Shown piece after piece: positions 14,112 through 19,647 of a DNA stretch of 19,647 nucleotides. This DNA comes from CAZWCX01 sp964632945. Lineage in GTDB: Bacteria > Planctomycetota > MHYJ01 > WSZJ01 > CAZWCX01. Under the pieces are notes generated by a model. That model made no database searches. It saw only the letters and a list, made by a program, of their open reading frames with translations, and was not told where the DNA came from. Positions within the stretch are counted from its first letter, which is position 1; each line of letters starts with the position of its first letter. The stretch is taken from the NCBI GenBank assembly GCA_964632945.1, contig CAZWCX010000128.1:1-19647 (forward strand). The letters run 5' to 3'. The translations under genes were made by a program, and so were the position numbers.

Positions 14112-15398
14112 TCAGGATCCCGGCGCAGCGGTGCCCGGAGAATCGCCCGCCGGCGGTTCGGGCCAGCCCGCCGCATACTCGACGACATTGGCGAATCGGT
14201 CGGCCGTCCCGGGTGAGTCGAACAGGTCTTCGGGACCCCGCACGAGGATCGGCCGCTTTCCCCCCGAGGATCCCGCCGTTGCGGGGGATTGCAGCGTGGA
14301 CAGGTGGTCCAGCCACTCGGCGAGGTCCGTCCAGCGCTCGGCCTGGGCGAGGCGCCGGGCGTCGTCGAGAGCGGCGGGGGAGGACGTGCCGTGCCGGGCG
14401 TAGCTCCAAAAGGCGGCGCCCGCGAGGGTGACCAGGGCCCGGTCCGGCCGCCCGGCGAGCGCCAGGTCGGCGGCGCAGCGCCGGTGCGCCTCGCCGTCGT
14501 AGCCGGAGCCCGCCTCGGCCAGGGCCACGATCGCCGGCCAAAGCGGATCGGCGCGCCACGCCGAGGGGACCCGGTCCTGATGTCGCTGCAGGGATTCCGC
14601 GGCGGCGAGGGAGATCGTTCGGCTGCGGGTCCCGTCGAGTCGCATGCGGTCGTCCGGGAAAGAGCTGCGCGCGGTGTCGAGGCCGGGAGGGTGCTTAACC
14701 ATCGACCAGGCGGCGGAGATTTCCGCGGTGACGTTCGCCCCCTGGAACCGCTCCTGCCGGTTGGTCACGAAGGCGAGCGACGCGAGCGCGGCATTCCAGC
14801 CCCCCGCCTCCGGGAGGGGAACGGGCGCCTCGTCGCGCGCGACGGCGGCCAGCAGGTAGCCGAGGTATACCTCCGTTTCCGGCGACGGGTCGAGCCAGCG
14901 CCGCGCATCGAACAGGAACCGGCGGCGCCGGGAGTCGTCGCGGAGCGCTTCGCGGATCCGCCCGTCCTGGACCAGGGCCCGGAGTTCCCGCAGGTCCCCC
15001 GCGCCGCCGAGGGCGCTGTGGAGGAGGATCACCTCCCGCCACGCCGCTTCGGGGATGGCGGCGTTGAATCCCCGCGGATCCCGATCGCGCAGGCGTTCGA
15101 GGACGAGGGCGGGGATGAAGTGGGCCGGTCGGCTGGCGATCGTGATCGCCTCCGCATCGCGCAGCGTGACGACCGGGCAGGCGGCCGGGGGCCGGCCGGG
15201 GAGCAGGCGAAGCCCATACACGTCGCCGGCGCGAGAGGCGGCAAAGGGGAGGATCCACCAGGTGCCCGCGCGCGCCCGTTCCAGGTCGAGCCCGCAGTAG
15301 TAGGCGGGCGCGACGGCGAGATCGAAACGATCCCGCGTTTCCGCATGGAAGGAGACGGCGGCGAGCGCCTCGGACCATCGGGAGATGAAGGAGGTCAT
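14112..15398 (-). CDS. Hypothetical protein with possible SUKH/SMI1-like N-terminal domain
   Basis: A 428-residue protein that I do not recognise with certainty. Residues 20-105 have the order seen in SUKH (SMI1/KNR4) proteins: a YCGLD segment, then GTWWILPFA (45-53), a VYGLRL strand (60-65), PVVTL (75-79) and IASRPAHFIPALVLERL (87-103). The match is structural and loose. Residues 110-428 are mostly helical and Arg/Ala-rich, with a WSMV...SFPDDRM segment and no catalytic motif that I can name. No signal peptide or membrane helix is seen. The ATG at 15398 is chosen because a GGGGA lies seven bases upstream and protein-like sequence begins there; the frame stays open much further upstream across G-run-rich non-coding DNA. 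It diverges from tetR and converges on the RING-like gene. Confidence 0.75.
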   Translation of the reverse strand: MTSFISRWSEALAAVSFHAETRDRFDLAVAPAYYCGLDLERARAGTWWILPFAASRAGDVYGLRLLPGRPPAACPVVTLRDAEAITIASRPAHFIPALVLERLRDRDPRGFNAAIPEAAWREVILLHSALGGAGDLRELRALVQDGRIREALRDDSRRRRFLFDARRWLDPSPETEVYLGYLLAAVARDEAPVPLPEAGGWNAALASLAFVTNRQERFQGANVTAEISAAWSMVKHPPGLDTARSSFPDDRMRLDGTRSRTISLAAAESLQRHQDRVPSAWRADPLWPAIVALAEAGSGYDGEAHRRCAADLALAGRPDRALVTLAGAAFWSYARHGTSSPAALDDARRLAQAERWTDLAEWLDHLSTLQSPATAGSSGGKRPILVRGPEDLFDSPGTADRFANVVEYAAGWPEPPAGDSPGTAAPGS

Positions 15399-15595
15399 GC
15401 GAGTTCCCCGTCGGCGGACGCCGGCATGATAGCCCCGGGTCGGGGGGGGCGCACGCGGTTTCGGGGCGGCGCCGGGCGGCCCCCCGGGGTCGCCGTCGTG
15501 CCGATCGAGCCTCGGACCGTTTCCCGGGGGGGGGCGGCGATTGGGGCGCGCGTCTGCCCTGCCTCCACGCCGCTCGGGCAAGATCCCGAATCCGC
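15399..15595. other. Divergent intergenic region with long G runs
   Basis: This is the part of the region between the hypothetical gene and tetR that lies upstream of the tetR promoter. It contains runs of eight G (15442-15449) and nine G (15526-15534), plus several GGGG tracts, mixed with C runs. No gene was seen. The hypothetical gene's promoter must lie here, but no clear -35/-10 pair stands out on the minus strand. Confidence 0.35.
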
Positions 15596-15623
15596 TTGAC
15601 AGGACATTAGACGTTCGTATAAT
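15596..15623 (+). promoter_or_regulatory. Perfect sigma70-type promoter of tetR and the efflux operon
   Basis: TTGACA (15596-15601) and TATAAT (15618-15623) are both exact consensus hexamers separated by 16 bp. The tetR start codon follows 30 bp after the -10. Such a strong promoter in GC-rich DNA implies tight repression, which the overlapping palindrome would provide. Confidence 0.85.
15606..15623. promoter_or_regulatory. Predicted TetR operator over the -10 element
   Basis: ATTAGACGTTCGTATAAT is an 18-bp quasi-palindrome of the form ATTA-n-ACG-nn-CGT-n-TAAT, with 14 of 18 positions symmetric. It covers the spacer and the whole -10 hexamer, so a bound dimer would block RNA polymerase. Autoregulation by the adjacent TetR protein is inferred. 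Confidence 0.65.
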
Positions 15624-15653
15624 TACCAGCGAAGAAACGATCGGGAGAGACGA

Positions 15654-16280
15654 ATGCCCAGAGCCGCGACCGACACGCGCGAGCGGATCCTGAATGCCGC
15701 CCGGGATCTCTTCGGGGAGCGGGGGGTGGATGCCACCTCGATCCGGGAGATTGCCCGCACGGCGGGGGTGAACCTGGGGATGATTCACTACTTTTTCAAG
15801 ACCAAGGACAACCTGGTCGATGCGGTTCTCGAGCGGTACTTCGGCAACGTCGCCGAGGCGCTCGATTCGGTGCCCGCAGCGGGCACGCCGCGGGAAAAGC
15901 TGGCGGCCGCGATCCGTGCGATCATTTCGTATATACAAGATAATCAGTCACTTGTGCGTATCGTGATGCGCGAATACAGCCTGCAGACGCCGCGGATCCG
16001 CCAGATCGGGGCGCGCTTCCTGGGGCCGAACTTCGTCCGTCTGGCGATGATCGTGTCCGAGGGGGTCGGCGGGGGGCGGTTCAAGCCGCTGGACGTCCGC
16101 TTCCTGTCGATGGCGACGCTCGGGATGATGGTGCATCCGTTCATGGTGCGCCCCCTGCTGGCGCAGGTGATCCCCCTGGATTTCACTTCGAAGGAATTCG
16201 CTGAACGGCTGGCGACGACCGTGGAGACCGTCCTCTTCGAGGGGATCGAGGCCCCGTCGCGGGTTCCGCGAAAACGTTAG
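15654..16280 (+). CDS. TetR-family transcriptional repressor
   Basis: A 208-residue regulator. Residues 8-55 form the TetR helix-turn-helix: ERILNAARDLFGERG, TSIREIARTAGVNLGMIHYFF, KTKDNLV. The remaining helical part is the ligand-binding and dimerisation domain, here with a tail ending in basic residues. It should repress the downstream exporter genes and itself until a ligand binds. ATG 15654 has GGGAGAG about five bases upstream. The stop codon TAG at 16278 is the first three bases of a second palindrome, and the adaptor gene starts 29 bp later, so the gene heads the efflux operon. Codons for residues around 89-104 are unusually AT-rich compared with the rest of the gene. Confidence 0.95.
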   Translation: MPRAATDTRERILNAARDLFGERGVDATSIREIARTAGVNLGMIHYFFKTKDNLVDAVLERYFGNVAEALDSVPAAGTPREKLAAAIRAIISYIQDNQSLVRIVMREYSLQTPRIRQIGARFLGPNFVRLAMIVSEGVGGGRFKPLDVRFLSMATLGMMVHPFMVRPLLAQVIPLDFTSKEFAERLATTVETVLFEGIEAPSRVPRKR

Positions 16281-16295
16281 ACATACGTTCGACTA
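16278..16295. promoter_or_regulatory. Second TetR-operator-like palindrome, between tetR and the adaptor gene
   Basis: TAGACATACGTTCGACTA is an 18-bp quasi-palindrome (TAG-n-C-nn-ACGT-nn-G-n-CTA). It shares TTAGAC and ACGTTCG with the operator over the tetR promoter. It begins at the tetR stop codon and ends 14 bp before the adaptor start codon. It may be a second binding site that tunes expression of the export genes relative to tetR. Confidence 0.45.
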
Positions 16296-16309
16296 CACCG
16301 GAGGAATCG

Positions 16310-17467
16310 ATGTCCGCCCAAGCTTGGAAGTGGGGCGTGGCGGTCGCCGCGGCCGCCGCCGCGACCGCCGTTATCGCGTGGTGGGGCCTGCAGCAACGTC
16401 CTCTCGTGCTGGCCGGGGTGGTCGAAGTGCAGGAAGTGCATCTCGGATCGAAAGTCGGGGGCCGGGTAGGGGAAGTGCTGGTGCGCGAGGGGGACGGGGT
16501 GGAGGCGGGGGCGGTGCTGGTGCGTCTGGAGATGCCCGAGCATCGCGCCCGGCGGGATCAGTGGGCGGCGGGCGTGGCGCAGGCCGAGGCGGTGCTGGAG
16601 CGGTGGCGGAACGGACCGCGCGCGGAGGAGATCGAGGAGGCGGAGGCGTCGGTGGCCGCGGGGGCGGCCCGGCTGGCGATGCTGCAGGAGTGGACGCGGC
16701 CGGAGGAGTTGCGGCGGGCCGAGGCCGAACGGGAAGCGGCGCAGGCGGACGCCGCGCTTGCCGAGTCGACCTTTCGCCGCGTCGAAAAGCTGCATCGGGA
16801 GCGCGTGGCGTCGCCGCAGGAGTTCGACGACGCGCGCTCGGCGCGGGACGGGGCTTCCGCCCGGGCGCGCGCCCTCCAGGCCCGCTCCGACCTGCTCAAG
16901 GCCGGGGCGAGGGCGGAGGAGATCGCGGCGGCCCGGGAGGAATTGCGCCAGGCCCGGGCGCGCCTCGACCTGCTCAAGGCGGGGACCCGTCCCGAGGTCC
17001 TTGCCGAGGCCAAGGCCCAGCTCGATCAGGCACGTGCCGCCCTGGCCGAAGCGGAGGCGCAATTGCGGGAGGGCGAGGTGCGCGCGCCGGTCGCGTGCCG
17101 GGTGGAGGTGCTGAGCGTACGCAAGGGGGACCTCGTGGCGCCCGGCCGACCGTTCGCCCGCGTTCTCGACCTCGAGGAGATCTGGGTGAGGGCGTACTGC
17201 CCCGAACCCGACCTCGGCCACCTTCGGGTCGGCGGCGGCGTCCAGGTGCGCGTCGATACCTGGCCGGACCGGGAGTTTCCCGGCAAGGTGGTGCAGATTG
17301 CGGGCGAGAGCGAATTCACGCCGCGGAATATCCAGAGTCTGGATGAGCGCTGGAACCAGGTCTTTTCGCTCAAGGTGAAGGTGGACGCGGCGCCGGGACT
17401 GCTCAAACCGGGGATGGCTGCGCTGGTCCGCGTCCCCCGCCCGGAGGTGCCCGATGGCCGCGATTGA
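16310..17467 (+). CDS. HlyD/EmrA-type periplasmic adaptor (membrane fusion protein)
   Basis: A 385-residue adaptor. One N-terminal membrane anchor (about 7-25) is followed by the first half of a lipoyl-like domain (VQEVHLGSKVGGRVGEVLV, 40-58), a long Ala/Glu/Arg-rich coiled-coil hairpin (about 78-250) and the second lipoyl half (VRAPVACRVEVLSVRKGDLV). A beta-barrel region follows, with the family-typical FTPRNIQSLDERWNQVF and LKPGMAALVRV near the end. This is the YhiI/YbhG-like kind that works with an ABC-2 exporter to span the periplasm. An outer-membrane partner is not encoded in the window. The coiled coil contains internally repeated segments (DLLKAGAR, DLLKAGTR). GGAGG lies five bases before ATG 16310. 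Its end overlaps the ATPase gene by 14 bp. Confidence 0.93.
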   Translation: MSAQAWKWGVAVAAAAAATAVIAWWGLQQRPLVLAGVVEVQEVHLGSKVGGRVGEVLVREGDGVEAGAVLVRLEMPEHRARRDQWAAGVAQAEAVLERWRNGPRAEEIEEAEASVAAGAARLAMLQEWTRPEELRRAEAEREAAQADAALAESTFRRVEKLHRERVASPQEFDDARSARDGASARARALQARSDLLKAGARAEEIAAAREELRQARARLDLLKAGTRPEVLAEAKAQLDQARAALAEAEAQLREGEVRAPVACRVEVLSVRKGDLVAPGRPFARVLDLEEIWVRAYCPEPDLGHLRVGGGVQVRVDTWPDREFPGKVVQIAGESEFTPRNIQSLDERWNQVFSLKVKVDAAPGLLKPGMAALVRVPRPEVPDGRD

Positions 17468-18428
17468 GATCCGGGATCTGACGATCGCATTCGGCGATTT
17501 CGTGGCGGTGAATCGCGCCCGCTTCGACGTCGAGGAAGGGGAGATCTTCGGCTTCCTCGGTCCGAACGGGTCGGGCAAGACCACGCTCATCAAGGCGTTG
17601 TGCGGCCTGTTGGAACCCCGGTCGGGGGACGCGCGCCTGCTCGGCTACGACGTGCGGAGCCAGGTCGACGAAGTGCGCGCGCGGGTCGGCTACATGTCCC
17701 AGCGGTTCTCGCTCTATGAGGACCTGACCGCGGAAGAGAACATCGACTTCTATGCGGGTATCTACGGCCTCGCCGCCGACGACCGTGAGCGGCGCAAGGC
17801 CGAGCTGGTCGGGATGACGCACCTCGGACCGTATCTCGGTCGGCGCGCCGGACAGCTCTCCGGGGGGTGGAAGCAGCGCCTCGGCCTCGTCTGCTCGCTC
17901 ATTCACGGCCCCCACCTCCTTTTCCTCGACGAACCGACGGCCGGCATCGATCCGGTGGCGCGGCGCGACCTGTGGGACCTGCTGTTCGAGCTGTCCGCGC
18001 AGGGGGTCACCCTGTTCGTCACGACCCACTACATGGACGAGGCGGAACGGTGCTCGCGGGTGGGGTACATCTTCCTCTCGCACCTGCTGGCGGTGGGGAC
18101 TCCCGAGGAGTTGAAACGGATGCCCGAAATCACGCCGGCGGGGTGCCTCCGGATCGAAGTGAAAAGCGCGCGACCGGGGCCGGTCCTGCGCAAGGTGCTG
18201 CGGATGCCGGGCGTTCGCGAGGCCACCCTGCACAGCGAATCGGTGCACGCCATCGTGGCGGAATCGATTACGCCGGCGGACCTGGCGCGGGATCTGGCCG
18301 GGGCCGGCTTTGCGGAGACGGAGGTCCGGCTCTCCCGACCGTCCCTGGAGGATGTCTTCGTTACGCTCACCCGGCGGCGCATGACCGAGGTCAACGGCGG
18401 CGTCCGGCCGGTCACGACCGGGGCCTGA
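17454..18428 (+). CDS. ABC exporter ATP-binding protein
   Basis: A 324-residue ATPase. Walker A is GPNGSGKT (36-43), the Q-loop glutamine is in YMSQRFSLY (80-88), the signature is LSGGWKQRL (135-143), Walker B is LLFLDEP (155-161) and the switch histidine is in VTTHYMDEAE (189-198). The motif set is complete, so it should be active. The YMSQRFSLYEDLT segment and the long C-terminal extension after residue 220 (ending SLEDVFVTLTRR) are typical of ATPases that drive ABC-2-type exporters such as the YbhF group. It overlaps the adaptor gene by 14 bp, with GGAGG six bases before ATG 17454, and the permease follows after 20 bp. It powers export through the downstream permease. Confidence 0.95.
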   Translation: MAAIEIRDLTIAFGDFVAVNRARFDVEEGEIFGFLGPNGSGKTTLIKALCGLLEPRSGDARLLGYDVRSQVDEVRARVGYMSQRFSLYEDLTAEENIDFYAGIYGLAADDRERRKAELVGMTHLGPYLGRRAGQLSGGWKQRLGLVCSLIHGPHLLFLDEPTAGIDPVARRDLWDLLFELSAQGVTLFVTTHYMDEAERCSRVGYIFLSHLLAVGTPEELKRMPEITPAGCLRIEVKSARPGPVLRKVLRMPGVREATLHSESVHAIVAESITPADLARDLAGAGFAETEVRLSRPSLEDVFVTLTRRRMTEVNGGVRPVTTGA

Positions 18429-18448
18429 CCGCCCCGTGGAGGATCGTC

Positions 18449-19591
18449 ATGGTGATCGACATGGGCGCGGAGCGCCGCAAGACGACGTGGGTCCAGCGGG
18501 CGCGCGCGATCCTCCTGAAGGAGGTGATCCACATCCGCCGGGATCGGTCGGCGCTGTTCTTCACTCTCTTCATTCCGGTGTTCCAGCTGGTCATGCTCGG
18601 CTATGCCGTGGACACCAACGTGCGCCACATCCCGACCGTGGTCTTCGACCAGTGCCGGACGCAGGAGAGCCGGCGCGTCATCCGCACCTACGAGAGCACG
18701 ACCGATTTCGACATCCTGCGCGAAGTCCACAGCGAAGCCGAGATCGAGGCGGCGCTCACCGCGGGCGAGGCGAGGGTCGGCCTCATCATTCCGGAGGGGT
18801 ACTCGCGGGACCTGCTGCAAGGGGACACGGCGTCGGTGAGGATGATCGTGGACGGCTCGGAATCGTCGATCGCTTCCCAGGCGACGCAGGTCGGGACTTC
18901 GATCGCGTTGCGCGACTCGCTGGCGCGGATGGAGGGAGCCGGACGCCTGCCGGTGGAACTGCGGCCGCGCGTGCTGTTCAATCCCGACCTCGAGTCGCCG
19001 CGCTTCTTCGTGCCCGGCCTGGTGGCCATTCTGATCCAGGCGATGACCGTCTCGCTCACGGCCCTCGCCGTCGTGCGCGAGCGCGAAAAGGGGACGCTCG
19101 AACAGTTGTACATGACCCCGGTGCGGGGATTCGACCTGGTGATCGGGAAGATTCTGCCGTATGCGGGTCTGGCCTTCGCCGAGACGCTGATGATCCTCCT
19201 TCTCATGGTGTTTCTGTTCGGGGTCCCGATTCAGGGGCACGTGGTGACGCTGCTGGCGATCTCCCTGCCGTACATCCTCTGCCTGCTCTCCCTGGGGCTG
19301 TGGATCTCCACGCGGGCAAAGACGCAGGCGGCGGCGATGCAGATGACGTTCGGCACGATCATTCCCTCGATTTTCCTCTCCGGGTACATCTTCCCCCGCA
19401 ACACGATGCCGCTGGTCTTCCAGTGGCTTTCCACGGTGGTGCCGGCGACCTGGATGGTGGGAGCGGCCCGTGGGGTCATCCTGCGCGGCGCGGGCTGGGC
19501 GTCCCTGTGGGTGAACGGGGTGATCCTGCTCCTCCTGGCGGCGGTGCTGGTGGCGATCAGCGTGCGGCGGTTCCGCAAGACGCTGGCCTAG
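18449..19591 (+). CDS. ABC-2-type exporter permease
   Basis: A 380-residue permease with the classic ABC-2 layout: an N-terminal helix (about 35-53) after the KEVIHIRRDRSALFF amphipathic segment, a large periplasmic domain (about 55-185), then five or six membrane helices (about 188-208, 235-258, 266-286, 298-316, 325-345, 353-371). The conserved EREKGTLEQLYMTPV loop (211-225) that contacts the ATPase is present. It resembles the YbhS/YbhR and YhhJ permeases. The frame stays open far upstream inside the ATPase gene, but ATG 18449 has GGAGG six bases before it and begins the family sequence. Related operons often carry a second permease; none fits before the window ends, 56 bp downstream, so it either lies outside or this is a homodimer. 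Confidence 0.94.
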   Translation: MVIDMGAERRKTTWVQRARAILLKEVIHIRRDRSALFFTLFIPVFQLVMLGYAVDTNVRHIPTVVFDQCRTQESRRVIRTYESTTDFDILREVHSEAEIEAALTAGEARVGLIIPEGYSRDLLQGDTASVRMIVDGSESSIASQATQVGTSIALRDSLARMEGAGRLPVELRPRVLFNPDLESPRFFVPGLVAILIQAMTVSLTALAVVREREKGTLEQLYMTPVRGFDLVIGKILPYAGLAFAETLMILLLMVFLFGVPIQGHVVTLLAISLPYILCLLSLGLWISTRAKTQAAAMQMTFGTIIPSIFLSGYIFPRNTMPLVFQWLSTVVPATWMVGAARGVILRGAGWASLWVNGVILLLLAAVLVAISVRRFRKTLA

Positions 19592-19599
19592 GGGGGCTT

Positions 19600-19620
19600 C
19601 AACCTTGATTTCCCAGGTTG
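19600..19620 (+). terminator. Small hairpin downstream of the permease gene
   Basis: CAACCT (19600-19605) pairs with AGGTTG (19615-19620) around a 9-nt loop. It starts 9 bp after the stop codon. The stem is weak and only a short T4 tract follows some 10 bp later, so it is a poor terminator candidate. Confidence 0.25.
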
Positions 19621-19647
19621 GTCCGGTCGCTTTTCGCGCCGGGCTTC

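Noticed and set aside
11794..14559. Minus-strand open frame of over 2.7 kb opposite the oxidoreductase and RING-like genes
   Set aside because: It is a shadow of two plus-strand genes that have ribosome-binding sites and family motifs.
15442..15534. G runs as a G-quadruplex element
   Set aside because: Tracts are long but irregularly spaced and mixed with C runs that would form duplex stems instead. In GC-rich intergenic DNA this is not strong evidence.
15399..15938. N-terminal extension of the hypothetical gene across the tetR promoter
   Set aside because: It would run through the perfect tetR promoter and into tetR. The ATG at 15398 starts protein-like sequence.

Overview
The window is GC-rich DNA from a bacterium with large, eukaryote-like signalling proteins. 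Two Ser/Thr protein kinases (one with a zinc ribbon and a WD40 propeller, one with a long TPR tail), a bacterial RING-finger protein and a lysine-2,3-aminomutase-like radical SAM protein together point most strongly to the Planctomycetota. Myxococcota or Acidobacteriota are possible alternatives. There is no rRNA, tRNA, CRISPR array, transposase or phage gene.

Left third (1-7021, minus strand): three genes in a row, transcribed right to left. They are a KamA-family radical SAM/PLP protein, a Ser/Thr kinase with eight exact 46-residue extended TPR units, and a Ser/Thr kinase with an N-terminal zinc ribbon and seven C-terminal WD40 repeats. A 12-bp-stem hairpin separates the first two, and two strong hairpins lie beyond the last stop codon.

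Middle (7042-13008): a macro-domain gene and a Nudix gene are translationally coupled on the plus strand and converge on a HAD-family hydrolase. After about 500 bp without a gene comes a radical SAM protein with a B12-binding-like N-terminal domain and an apparent degenerate STAS-like domain at its C-terminus. Next is a decayed remnant of a PLP aminotransferase: about 80 N-terminal residues joined, out of frame, to a short piece of the C-terminal part. It diverges from an intact VAT1-like quinone oxidoreductase.

Right third (13105-19647): a RING-finger-like protein gene converges on an unrecognised gene with a possible SUKH-like N-terminus. A self-contained efflux operon follows: TetR regulator, HlyD-type adaptor, ABC ATPase and ABC-2 permease. 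Its promoter is a perfect TTGACA-16-TATAAT with an 18-bp palindrome over the -10. A related palindrome covers the tetR stop codon just before the adaptor gene. The logic is a TetR-autoregulated drug or metabolite exporter.

The observations most worth follow-up are the internally deleted aminotransferase, the 46-residue TPR array, the radical SAM-STAS fusion, the coupled macro/Nudix pair and the paired TetR operators.
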